Under the pieces are notes generated by a model, which worked only from the letters and a program-made list of their open reading frames with translations, did not search any database and had not been told where the DNA came from. A DNA stretch of 62,641 nt from Porphyromonadaceae bacterium UBA7048 (GTDB lineage Bacteria > Bacteroidota > Bacteroidia > Bacteroidales > Muribaculaceae): positions 10,741 to 73,381 of the forward strand of contig DLAL01000024.1 in the NCBI GenBank assembly GCA_002493945.1, read 5' to 3'. A program made the position numbers and the translations under genes. Positions 17,614 through 25,808 of the stretch are shown piece after piece (the stretch's first letter is position 1; each line of letters begins with the position of its first letter).

Positions 17614-20600
17614 ATGAGCAAATTCATGACGCCCGAGAATACGTCTCCGGCAACTACTAATACCGGGATTCTGTATCAGAAAGACCCACTGGATCCCACA
17701 ATGATTGACGACGGTGTATTCTCACACGGCACCGACCTCAATAAGCTCGGCTCGTCCATGCCGACAGCGCTGGCCCGTCTCTTTCTCTTCTCAAGCGCGC
17801 TCAAGGAAATCAATGCTCTTGAAGCTCAGGCTTCGCATAAGGGCATCGCGCACAGAGGTAAAATCGACAGCGACAGCGGACACATCGTGCCTACGGCCTA
17901 CCACAAGCTCGTCGACGACCTGCTCGACATGCTTGAATTCATCTACAAATACGGCGACGACTTCAACTTCAAGGCAGAGCGCTGGGATATCGACACCGAG
18001 TATGACAACCTCAAGCAGTCGAACGAAACCGGCCACCACAGACTGGCCGAGGCTCTGAAGGCTGCGTTCTCCTACCCTGCCCTCCAGGGAATCAAGCAAG
18101 TATATGTCTTCAAGTGGGGTAAGATGGTCATCGGCGGCACATCGCCCATCTCGCTTGTCTACACATCGCCCAACCTCATAGACGAACTCAAGCCCGGCAC
18201 TCTCGTGGGTTACGGCGGCCGCAATCTTTTCACAGGGAAAACAGGAATAACTCCTCTGTGCGAACGTGAGCCGGCGTTCCGCGAATACCTCTACCGTCTT
18301 TCATTCGCCATGGGCAACAACTTCACCGACCTGAAGCGCTTCCTTCAGGACAGCGGATCGGAATACGACAAGGATCTGTATGATAAGGTCAAAGTGAATC
18401 CTGCGAATTTCGGCACCGCCAAGAAACTCGCATCGAAGCCCGACAACATCGATGTGATAGTCAACGGCGTGCAGCTGATGGTGACCGACAACACTGTCCA
18501 CATCAACAGCAGCACATCGGACTATCTGATGAAGACGACATCCGACAACTTCCGCCACAATCATCCCGACCGCGAGACACCACTGGCACTTACCAAGGCC
18601 GGCATACCGGGAGCCAAGTTCGTGGAACCGCTTCAGTGGAATCCGAATATGTGGACTGATTGTCCGGAAAAAGACGTCTTCGACCGCCAGCTGATGGGCT
18701 TCGGCTCAAAGGTGCCGTATCCTCAGATTGTTCCGTACGATTTTCTCGAGGAACGCATCATCGAAGTCAGCTACAATCTGAACGACACAGCCTTCTTCAC
18801 CGGTTCGAAGAAGCCCTGCCGCTATCTACTCCCGCTCAAAAAACTTTTCTTCGACTTCTTCAAGGTATCTGACCTCATTAACGAAAAAGGCGAGTCAACA
18901 GGCATGCTTACGATGGACTGCGACGATGACCACGAGATAGTCACCGTCACCCTGCGCATACCTCTTCTGAGCGACAAGACCATCGAGTTCAAAAAAACCT
19001 ATGATACTTCCGCCAAGAGCAAGCAAAAAGTCGACGCCGTCGACCAATCGAACACGTTCGACTTCGCCATGTTCCCCTGTTATCGGCTTTATGCCGACAA
19101 CCGTCCGACCGAACTTGAGAATCTCCAGGCCACCACAGAGCACAATGTGTACAACATCATGCTCGGCACCACCATCAAGAATGTCGGATTCAAGTTCTAC
19201 GAGCCCGGTCTTTTCCATCCCAAGGCCTCAAATCCGCAGGAAGAAACTGACGAAGTATCGGCAACAAATCATCTACGCACCGAGCGCGGTGTGAACGGCG
19301 CCACCATATCGACTGACCACATCCACGTTGACGGATCATTCTCATTTGCGGAAATCTCTGTTCCGACAGGTAAAGACCTTCCGGCGACCCACGCCCTCAT
19401 CATTCCCAAATTTAGAATGATTAACGCCGACCGCACCAAAGCCACATTCAAGATGTCGTTCGCTATCGACTTCGGCACCACCAATACGCATGTGGTACAG
19501 GTGAAGATTCCCAACGGAAAGAGTTTCGACCCGACATTCATCGAGGCCTTCGAGTACGGCACTCCGAACAGCCCGAACGACTTCCAGATGGTGACGTTCA
19601 ACTCCGCCTCAGGTATGGGCGACTTCGGAAGTTTCGACAATATTCTCCGCCGCGAATTCGTGCCCGTCAAACTTGGTCACGACATAAAGTTCCCGATGCG
19701 TACCGCCACCTACCAGCAGTCGGGCAAGCTGAACAAGCTGGAGATGTTCTTCAATACGAATATCGGCTTCAATTACAGCCGTGACCTCGTGCTCAAGTCA
19801 TCGAACGACTACCGCACCAATATCAAATGGGACAGCTTCGACGGACTCTCGGAAGAGCGCATGAGCACATTCTTCGAGCAGATATTGTGGATGATGAAGA
19901 ACGAAAGCGTGCTTAACGAGAGTTCGGACGCATTCGATGTAGCAGTGACGCTGCCTATCTCGATGAGCGAAAGTGACCGCACCACCTTCGAAACGGCATG
20001 GAACGATGCCTGTCAGAAGGTCCGCTGTCAGGCCAACATCATCTACTGCACCGAAAGTATCTCTCCCTACTATGAGTTCAGCCGCAACCTGAAGTTCGCT
20101 CAGCCCTACGCCAATATTGACATCGGCGGTGGTACGACAGACTTCGTATACTACGACAAGAACACCAAGGAATCAATCGTTTTCTCCGCATTCTTCGCCG
20201 CCAACGACCTATGGGGCGACGGCATCGAGAAATCGGCGCAGGGCCTCAAAGAGAACGGATTCGTTCAGTTCTATAAAAAATCGCACTACTGGACCGACGA
20301 TCAGGAGGTGAAAGACGTCTATCAGGATGCCAACTCATCGGCCGACATCATCAGCTATCTCTTCTCGAACGACAGCAAGACGCGTTTCTCCAAAGCCATC
20401 CGCGAGTCGCGCGACGGAATGCTCCAGCTGCCCGTGCTCCACTTCACATCGCTCATCTACTACCTGGCATACTGTGTGTACATGGCCGAGGTGAGCGTAC
20501 CTACCGAAATATCGTTCACCGGTATGGGCAGTAAGTACATCCAGCTCATCAGTCCGAACAAAGACGTCATAGCAAAAATCATCGAGGCAGTATTCCACTA

Positions 20601-21087
20601 CTTCGGCAAGAAATTCAGCCACGAAGAACTGGAGAAAGCGAAAGTCACCGTACACTTCGCCGACAATCCGAAGGAAGTCACTGCCAAGGGCGCTCTCATG
20701 AGCATCCAGGACGATCAGGGCATCCATCCGGTGGAGCAGGTATACCACGTATATGAAGACGAGGACACCACGCACGCCCTGCGCTACAATCAGGTGACCG
20801 AGCAGACCATCGCATCTGTCGGCAAGATGTTCAACGGATTCATCGACATGCTGGAGGACTCCGATGTCGTGGCTGTGCTGAATGACCTGAGCTGTGACGT
20901 GTCGCTGATTCCGGCGTCACTGCGCGGCTATGCCAACAACTCTCTGCGCCAGATGCATACGAAGAAATCAGAAAGCAATCCCCCGAAGACCCGTGTACGC
21001 GAACCGATGTTCTTCTGGCCTCTGAAGCAGTCGCTGTATCTGCTCGGCAAGGACATTGCCGGAAGCGTCAAATCCGAAAAAAAGTAA
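17614..21087 (+). CDS. Large actin/Hsp70-fold ATPase with long N-terminal region (cluster ATPase 2)
   Basis: 1157 residues, no signal peptide. Residues 1 to about 610 have no domain I recognise. The C-terminal half has textbook Hsp70/actin motifs: phosphate-1 DFGTTNT at 619-625, phosphate-2 DIGGGTTD at 836-843, and adenosine-type TGMGSKY at 969-975. These are closer to consensus than those of the first cluster ATPase (8406-11717), so this copy is very likely an active ATPase. It is 5 bases after the tubulin-like gene, which implies coupled synthesis. Substrate and partner are unknown; SrfB-like affiliation is possible but unverified. Confidence 0.85.
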   Translation: MSKFMTPENTSPATTNTGILYQKDPLDPTMIDDGVFSHGTDLNKLGSSMPTALARLFLFSSALKEINALEAQASHKGIAHRGKIDSDSGHIVPTAYHKLVDDLLDMLEFIYKYGDDFNFKAERWDIDTEYDNLKQSNETGHHRLAEALKAAFSYPALQGIKQVYVFKWGKMVIGGTSPISLVYTSPNLIDELKPGTLVGYGGRNLFTGKTGITPLCEREPAFREYLYRLSFAMGNNFTDLKRFLQDSGSEYDKDLYDKVKVNPANFGTAKKLASKPDNIDVIVNGVQLMVTDNTVHINSSTSDYLMKTTSDNFRHNHPDRETPLALTKAGIPGAKFVEPLQWNPNMWTDCPEKDVFDRQLMGFGSKVPYPQIVPYDFLEERIIEVSYNLNDTAFFTGSKKPCRYLLPLKKLFFDFFKVSDLINEKGESTGMLTMDCDDDHEIVTVTLRIPLLSDKTIEFKKTYDTSAKSKQKVDAVDQSNTFDFAMFPCYRLYADNRPTELENLQATTEHNVYNIMLGTTIKNVGFKFYEPGLFHPKASNPQEETDEVSATNHLRTERGVNGATISTDHIHVDGSFSFAEISVPTGKDLPATHALIIPKFRMINADRTKATFKMSFAIDFGTTNTHVVQVKIPNGKSFDPTFIEAFEYGTPNSPNDFQMVTFNSASGMGDFGSFDNILRREFVPVKLGHDIKFPMRTATYQQSGKLNKLEMFFNTNIGFNYSRDLVLKSSNDYRTNIKWDSFDGLSEERMSTFFEQILWMMKNESVLNESSDAFDVAVTLPISMSESDRTTFETAWNDACQKVRCQANIIYCTESISPYYEFSRNLKFAQPYANIDIGGGTTDFVYYDKNTKESIVFSAFFAANDLWGDGIEKSAQGLKENGFVQFYKKSHYWTDDQEVKDVYQDANSSADIISYLFSNDSKTRFSKAIRESRDGMLQLPVLHFTSLIYYLAYCVYMAEVSVPTEISFTGMGSKYIQLISPNKDVIAKIIEAVFHYFGKKFSHEELEKAKVTVHFADNPKEVTAKGALMSIQDDQGIHPVEQVYHVYEDEDTTHALRYNQVTEQTIASVGKMFNGFIDMLEDSDVVAVLNDLSCDVSLIPASLRGYANNSLRQMHTKKSESNPPKTRVREPMFFWPLKQSLYLLGKDIAGSVKSEKK

Positions 21088-21099
21088 CGGAAGTCAGCC

Positions 21100-22038
21100 A
21101 TGGCACAAGCAGACCATAACGTACAGCAACAGCCCGTTAATCCTGCCGCGGACAACACCGCGGCAGGAACGGCCACTGTCACGCCTGACGGGGTGACAGT
21201 GCCTGTCGATATGCCGGACGTCGGAGAACTCGCGACGGCCGACACATCGGATGCGCATGCCGCCATCGTTGCGCCCACGGCGCAGTCCGCACGCATCTCA
21301 TCGTCAGCCTCTGACACCCGTACAGAAGTCCCCGAGACTCCCCGGCAAAAATCCGGCAGCCATACCCACCAGTTTATCGGTTTTGCCGGCCTGGGGCTTG
21401 CAATCGTGGCAATCTATCTGGTGACCAAACTCCAGAAAGAATGTCAGGAAGCCCTCGGACACACAAAAAAGCTCGGTGACGAACTTCGGCAACGCGACAG
21501 TCAGATTGCCGACATGCAGAACGAACTTGCGTCCGTCAAGACGCAACTGAGCTCCGCTACCGACAAGCTGAACACTCTCAGTACAGCCGTAGCCGGTCTT
21601 AACCGGAAACAGACTCAGGAATCGCGTCAGCAACGTACCACAGACAGCGCTCTCCATCCCGGCGCCAAGACCGCCACGACCGAACAGCAGCACACCGCGC
21701 CCGCACCTGTGCCCGTAAAAAAAGGAGATGTATACTACGCTACACCTCAGCTCGAGAACGGCGTGGCACGGTTTTGGACGCGCACTATGCGTTCGGAGGC
21801 AAGTCCTGAAAAGATGTTCTGTCTTGAAGTACTTGACAACACGGGGACTTATACGGTCAATCCGGCTGCGACGGATATGATTCAGAACGATCTGGAGATG
21901 TTCAGCAAATTCGTAAAACCTTTTACGGCACCTTCAGGAAGCAACTCCCGCACCATCTCGGTCATCAAACCGGGTAAAGTGACTCTTCAAGGCCAATATT
22001 GGGTCATCACGGATAAACTCGAAGTAACCATTCAATAA
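21100..22038 (+). CDS. Membrane-anchored coiled-coil protein with C-terminal domain shared with the next gene
   Basis: 312 residues. An Ala/Thr/Val-rich N-terminal tail of about 85 residues precedes one transmembrane segment at about 89-109 ('FIGFAGLGLAIVAIYLV'). A coiled coil runs from about 110 to 172 ('LRQRDSQIADMQNELASVKTQL'-type heptads), then a Gln/Ala linker. The last 100 residues form a separate domain containing 'KPGKVTLQG'. That domain resembles the C-terminal part of the gene at 22172-22741 (both keep PGxxxxQG and flanking hydrophobic pattern). Two strong DNA hairpins lie in the N-terminal tail coding region. No known family. Confidence 0.7.
   Translation: MAQADHNVQQQPVNPAADNTAAGTATVTPDGVTVPVDMPDVGELATADTSDAHAAIVAPTAQSARISSSASDTRTEVPETPRQKSGSHTHQFIGFAGLGLAIVAIYLVTKLQKECQEALGHTKKLGDELRQRDSQIADMQNELASVKTQLSSATDKLNTLSTAVAGLNRKQTQESRQQRTTDSALHPGAKTATTEQQHTAPAPVPVKKGDVYYATPQLENGVARFWTRTMRSEASPEKMFCLEVLDNTGTYTVNPAATDMIQNDLEMFSKFVKPFTAPSGSNSRTISVIKPGKVTLQGQYWVITDKLEVTIQ
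21141..21201 (+). other. Two consecutive perfect hairpins inside the start of a coding region
   Basis: Bases 21141-21151 and 21158-21168 form an 11-bp perfect stem with a 6-base loop. Five bases later, 21174-21182 and 21193-21201 form a 9-bp perfect stem with a 10-base loop. Both lie 42 to 102 bases into the gene starting at 21100, in its low-complexity tail, and could slow ribosomes or polymerase. Confidence 0.55.
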
Positions 22039-22041
22039 ACT

Positions 22042-22156
22042 GCGTGACTGTGTCAGAATGTGTATCACGGGCTTGACGCCGATGCGTAATTTACAGTAAC
22101 GTACGGACATGCCTTTGGCATGTAAGCCCGAAACTGCCATTCTGACACAGCCACAC
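22042..22156. repeat. Intergenic palindromic element with 19-bp terminal inverted repeats
   Basis: The 133-base gap between two cluster genes is almost filled by a palindrome. Its outer arms are 22042-22060 and 22138-22156 (17 of 19 bases pair, core CTGTGTCAGAATG). Inner arms CGGGCTT / AAGCCCG and a small central hairpin ATGCCTTTGGCAT lie between. No coding capacity. It looks like a REP- or MITE-type non-autonomous repeat, or a large mRNA stem that separates upstream and downstream halves of the cluster transcript. Confidence 0.7.
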
Positions 22157-22171
22157 TAAAAACAAACAACT

Positions 22172-22741
22172 ATGGCATACAATCTGAACAGCCCTGAATT
22201 TGCCCGGGCATGGCGCATCGTCTCCGAGTCGCTGCTTGCTCACTTCCAGGGCGCCGCATACAGCGCGACAGACGTACAGCCGTCGCAGGACGTCCCGGTT
22301 GCCAATTCCGGCGCCGCGCCACAACATGCACCACAGCCTGCACAAGTTCCGGCTGCCGAGACTGCGCGGCCGGCAGCGACAGCACAGCGTGAAGAGTTAG
22401 CCAAACTCTTCGCCGCCAATCCGGTCCCTCAGGCCGACGGTGGTTATCTTTTCAAGAATCTGGTTGACGAGATACAGGAAAAATCGGTTTTCACCATCAC
22501 TAAATATTCCGACGGCACAGCCACCTTCACCCTGTGTCCTCTCACAGGTCTGAAACTGACAAGTTTCATCAACGGCCACAACGACCTGATGCCGTCGAGT
22601 GTGGGCATCCTTGAAGGCACACCGACGGCCGGATGCTCCATCGTGGTGACCGAACCCGGCACAGGCAAGGCCCAGGGCAAAAGCATAAGAGTACTGACGC
22701 CTCTGAGAGCCACGGTGACAGGAGCCGCAACAACTGAATAA
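22172..22741 (+). CDS. Small soluble protein sharing a C-terminal domain with the upstream coiled-coil gene
   Basis: 189 residues, no signal peptide or transmembrane segment. Residues 1-35 form a predicted helix ('SPEFARAWRIVSESLLAHF'). A Pro/Ala/Gln linker follows, then a globular domain from about residue 80 with 'FTITKYSDGTATFTL' and 'EPGTGKAQGKSIRVL'. The spacing of PGxxxxQG, Val, Leu and Thr matches the last 26 residues of the protein encoded at 21100-22038, so the two probably share a domain, one membrane-anchored and one soluble. The gene follows the intergenic palindrome. No known family. Confidence 0.65.
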   Translation: MAYNLNSPEFARAWRIVSESLLAHFQGAAYSATDVQPSQDVPVANSGAAPQHAPQPAQVPAAETARPAATAQREELAKLFAANPVPQADGGYLFKNLVDEIQEKSVFTITKYSDGTATFTLCPLTGLKLTSFINGHNDLMPSSVGILEGTPTAGCSIVVTEPGTGKAQGKSIRVLTPLRATVTGAATTE

Positions 22742-22761
22742 TAATCCGACAACCGTAAGAT

Positions 22762-23826
22762 ATGAAACGAGTTCTGATTATAGCGGCGGTAATTCTCATC
22801 GCCATCTTCCTCTTCCGCCGGCACAAGACGCAGGGAGAGCGTGGCGGAGGCGGCACTTCGGGCGTAGCCATCGAAAACTATCGCGGAAAGGTAGCTGCCG
22901 CCGAAGGCAATGTGCTGACCCTGACATCAGGCGTAAGAGCCCGGCTTATCGGCGTGGCTCCGGACCAGCACATCGAAAGTTTCCTGAAGAACAACGCCAT
23001 CGGCAAGCGCGTGCGTCTCGTGCCCGACTCGCATGACCGGAAAAAATTCCTGCAGACGGGTACTGACACTGTGAATGTCTATGTGTCGTACGACGACCGC
23101 AATACATACTGCATCAACCGCCTGGCAGCGATGCAGAACCGCAAGTCGTACCGGCCCATCGAGATTCCCGATTCGATACAGGCAGGATGGGTGAAGAAGA
23201 AGCCTCAGCCCGTCTACGACCTGGCGCTCTTCATGAAACCGCGTACATTCGAGGTGCGCACACCGAACGGTCTCGGGACCGGTTTCTTCATCAACGAGAA
23301 CGGTCTTGCCGTGACCAACTACCATGTGATGACTCCGGCTCAGGCAGCCTCATGCGCAGCGATACGGTATAAGGACGACCCGCACGACACGAATCTCGAC
23401 CTCAACAAGGTTCATGCCATCAAGAGTGTGAAATACTCGTCGCCCGACAATCAGCTTGACCTGATAATCTTCGAGGTCGCGCTTGACAACAACCAGACCG
23501 TGCCCTACTTCGACATCTCCGACGAACACCCGCGTCAGGGCGACTTCGTGGCCACCTACGGTAACCCCAAAGGACTGCCGGCCAACCTGACCAAAGGCTA
23601 TATCACAGCCTTCCGTGAAGATGAAGGACGACGCGTGAAGCTCATCCAGTACTCCATCGACACCAACGGAGGCAACTCCGGAGGCCCCGTTGTGGATGAA
23701 TCCGGACAGATAGTCGCTATCCACGAACTCGGCGACAAGGACGGCCAGGCCCTTAATTTCGGTATCGACGCGTCGCAACTCCGCGACATCCTCGACCGGC
23801 TCGGATTGCAGTATGGCGGTCAGTAA
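22762..23826 (+). CDS. Membrane-anchored trypsin-like serine protease with an N-terminal OB/TNase-like region
   Basis: 354 residues. An N-terminal anchor (about residues 4-18) and a glycine-rich spacer lead to a segment 'GKVAAAEGNVLTLTSGVRARLIGV' that recalls thermonuclease/OB-type folds, without clear catalytic residues. The protease domain starts near 165 with 'GTGFFINENGLAVTNYHV' and carries a full catalytic triad: His188, Asp233 and Ser306 in GGNSGGP. It has no PDZ domain, unlike DegP/HtrA. The arrangement suggests a membrane-tethered regulatory or processing protease acting on cluster proteins (inference). Its 3' end overlaps the next gene by 14 bases. Confidence 0.85.
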   Translation: MKRVLIIAAVILIAIFLFRRHKTQGERGGGGTSGVAIENYRGKVAAAEGNVLTLTSGVRARLIGVAPDQHIESFLKNNAIGKRVRLVPDSHDRKKFLQTGTDTVNVYVSYDDRNTYCINRLAAMQNRKSYRPIEIPDSIQAGWVKKKPQPVYDLALFMKPRTFEVRTPNGLGTGFFINENGLAVTNYHVMTPAQAASCAAIRYKDDPHDTNLDLNKVHAIKSVKYSSPDNQLDLIIFEVALDNNQTVPYFDISDEHPRQGDFVATYGNPKGLPANLTKGYITAFREDEGRRVKLIQYSIDTNGGNSGGPVVDESGQIVAIHELGDKDGQALNFGIDASQLRDILDRLGLQYGGQ

Positions 23827-24487
23827 CGCCGACATAGCTGAAATCGTACACAACTGTTGCAGCCCGCTGGCTTATGACATCGAGCTGCACCAGTTCGTGT
23901 TCGGCACGCAGCCTGACCTGAGGCTGCGCGTGGAGCGTCTGCGGTCAGCATTCGCAGCACAAGGCCGGAAAGTCTATTCGGAGGATTTCAATCTCATCCT
24001 TCGCCATGCCGGAAGCCCTGGCTTTCAGGGGCCGACCGTTTCCGTCAACAATCTTGCCGAATCCGACGTAATGACAGGCGAAATAATCTGCATGACTTTC
24101 GGCTCTGCCGAAAGGCCACTGATGATGGTGAAGATGTCGGCGTCGGAATATCTCACGCGTGAAGGCCGGCGCTACTGTTACGGATCGGGAAATACATTCC
24201 GCATAGGATCGAGACTCATCGACTCCGACGGACACGAGACACCGGTGATACGCTCGATTGAATTCATAATGCCTTCGCAACCAATGATTGCTGCCGGAAG
24301 CGAATTCATAGGCAATTACTACCGCCTCCCTGTCGCAGACTCGCTGTGGGAACTGGCCGACATAGCCGACGAAATACGGAGCAAGGGACTTCCTGCCCAC
24401 TGCCACCGGCTGTGCCGCACGGCCCGCAGTCTCGGCGCCGGCCCGCTCACCTTGCTGTCCATCATCAACGCCGCACATATCTCATGA
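23813..24487 (+). CDS. Uncharacterised cytoplasmic protein (novel cluster)
   Basis: 224 residues, no signal peptide or membrane segment. The start overlaps the protease gene by 14 bases and the stop overlaps the next gene by 4 (ATGA), so translation is coupled on both sides. The sequence mixes helices at the N-terminus ('DLRLRVERLRSAFAAQGRKVY') with strands in the middle ('GEIICMTFGSAERPLMMVKM') and a helical C-terminus. No family recognised. Confidence 0.6.
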   Translation: MAVSNADIAEIVHNCCSPLAYDIELHQFVFGTQPDLRLRVERLRSAFAAQGRKVYSEDFNLILRHAGSPGFQGPTVSVNNLAESDVMTGEIICMTFGSAERPLMMVKMSASEYLTREGRRYCYGSGNTFRIGSRLIDSDGHETPVIRSIEFIMPSQPMIAAGSEFIGNYYRLPVADSLWELADIADEIRSKGLPAHCHRLCRTARSLGAGPLTLLSIINAAHIS

Positions 24488-25173
24488 CCGGAATAGAAGA
24501 AACACTTGGCCGCCGCACAAAAGAAAACGAGGATCTGTTCTTCGTAAAAGCCGTCCCTGTCACTCAGGCAGGGAACTACACCATCGTACGCCGCCGCAGG
24601 CTCTCCGGCCTGACCGACAGTGCCGGGACCGAGATATTGATTCCCATATATGACGGTATCGAATTTCTTGACGACGGTATGGCATTTGTGACTGTCGGCA
24701 CAGAAGGGGCATTGTTCCGTCTGCCGTCAGGAAAACGACTCACGGAATTCCGATACAGCAAAGCCGGATACGAGAACGGACTGCTCGTTCTCTTCTCGTC
24801 CGACGGCACCCGTTCGTACTTCAATCCCGACAACGACTGCTGCATCTGCTCCGGATATGACCGCGTCAGCAGCCGTCCCAACGCTCTTGGCTTCCGATGG
24901 GCCATGCGCGGACGCTGCTTCGACTACATCTCCGACAACGGAGGCCGCAAAGTGAGCCTGCCCACTGTCACGATGGCCTACGACTGCGACGAAGGACTCT
25001 TCGGTCTGGGCGAGTTCGGGACCGTAAAATGCTTCACTGACGACGGCACCGAAGATTTTCTGAAACTCCGCCGCATAGTCATCGAAAACGGCGGTCACCT
25101 CTCTCTCCAGAACATAGATCTGGCCATAGAACATATCATCGATGTCTACGGCAATATTCTAAACCCTCAATAA
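24484..25173 (+). CDS. Uncharacterised protein with WG-repeat-like strands (novel cluster)
   Basis: 229 residues starting at the ATG that overlaps the preceding stop. The frame is open further upstream, but those codons lie inside the previous gene. The segment 'ILIPIYDGIEFLDDGMAFV' followed by 'GALFRLPSGK' resembles a WG/KWG beta repeat ('IPPxYD...GxAxV'), and similar, weaker units may follow. No signal peptide. Such repeats usually mediate protein contacts. The assignment is tentative. Confidence 0.6.
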   Translation: MTGIEETLGRRTKENEDLFFVKAVPVTQAGNYTIVRRRRLSGLTDSAGTEILIPIYDGIEFLDDGMAFVTVGTEGALFRLPSGKRLTEFRYSKAGYENGLLVLFSSDGTRSYFNPDNDCCICSGYDRVSSRPNALGFRWAMRGRCFDYISDNGGRKVSLPTVTMAYDCDEGLFGLGEFGTVKCFTDDGTEDFLKLRRIVIENGGHLSLQNIDLAIEHIIDVYGNILNPQ

Positions 25174-25183
25174 ACCAATTATC

Positions 25184-25342
25184 ATGTTAGGACTTCTCAT
25201 ACGCACACTCGTACAATGCGTCATAGGCTGGTTGCTTATCGACCGCGTACCCTCCTGGCTGGGCCTGACCGGCTTCATCGCCACTATTGTGAAAATCATA
25301 GGTGTACTGATCATCATCTCCGCTCTGCTGAGCTGGCTATAA
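25184..25342 (+). CDS. Small two-helix membrane protein (52 residues, last gene of the cluster)
   Basis: A short frame from the ATG at 25184 to the TAA at 25342 encodes 52 residues. Two hydrophobic helices ('TLVQCVIGWLLI' and 'IIGVLIIISALLSWL') are separated by 'DRVPSWLGL'. It starts 10 bases after the previous gene and is followed by a terminator-like hairpin, which supports it as a real final gene. Function unknown; it could be a membrane-embedded accessory subunit. Confidence 0.6.
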   Translation: MLGLLIRTLVQCVIGWLLIDRVPSWLGLTGFIATIVKIIGVLIIISALLSWL

Positions 25343-25371
25343 CGGCAGAGCTCATCCATTATCCGTCACCG

Positions 25372-25426
25372 GCCTTCATCCCCGCGTGAGCTTATCGCCT
25401 CGCCCGGAGATGAAGGCATATTTTAT
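25372..25426 (+). terminator. Terminator-like hairpin at the end of the novel cluster
   Basis: GCCTTCATC (25372-25380) pairs perfectly with GATGAAGGC (25409-25417) and is followed by ATATTTTAT. The loop is long (28 bases) and the T-run is broken, so efficiency is uncertain. It lies between convergent transcription units. Confidence 0.5.
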
Positions 25427-25454
25427 ATGGCTGACGGACTTCGGAATACGGCGT

Positions 25455-25805
25455 TCAGCGCTTCCGCGTGTACTTGGCCCGGACTGTCACGTAGGCGCGA
25501 CTGACGAGGTCGCGTATTTCTTGCGCGGAGAGGTCACCGCCGAAGTTGAGCTGAATCCAGTACTTCGGGTCGAGGTTGAAGGGAGCACTGACGGACGAAT
25601 GGCGCGTCTGCACGTCCTCGACTTCTTCGGGCGTCAGACGGACCGTCACATATGTGAAGTCGTCCATGTCCGTCAGGCAGAACATGTGGTCGCGTACATA
25701 GAACACGAGGATGGAATCGAAGCGGCGCGCGAATCTGCCGAACGGCGTCTTCTCTGTCACGCCGTCCATCGAGAGGCAGTAGTCCCTGAGTCCGGTCAGG
25801 TCCAT
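25455..25805 (-). CDS. MmcQ/YjbR family protein
   Basis: A 116-residue protein of the MmcQ/YjbR type: N-terminal 'LRDYCLSMDGVTEKTPFG', a central 'MFCLTDMDDFTYVTVRLTPEEVEDVQ', and 'YWIQLNFGGDLSAQEIRDLVSRAY' at the end. The fold is a cyclic AMP-receptor-like DNA-binding-type domain, but its cellular role is not established. Last gene of the minus-strand run, 3 bases after the acetyltransferase gene. Confidence 0.9.
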   Translation of the reverse strand: MDLTGLRDYCLSMDGVTEKTPFGRFARRFDSILVFYVRDHMFCLTDMDDFTYVTVRLTPEEVEDVQTRHSSVSAPFNLDPKYWIQLNFGGDLSAQEIRDLVSRAYVTVRAKYTRKR

Positions 25806-25808
25806 GGC

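Noticed and set aside
7062..25342. Cluster as a prophage, integrative element or type VI secretion island
   Set aside because: No integrase, transposase, capsid, sheath or baseplate features, no flanking tRNA or direct repeats, and base composition looks like its neighbours.
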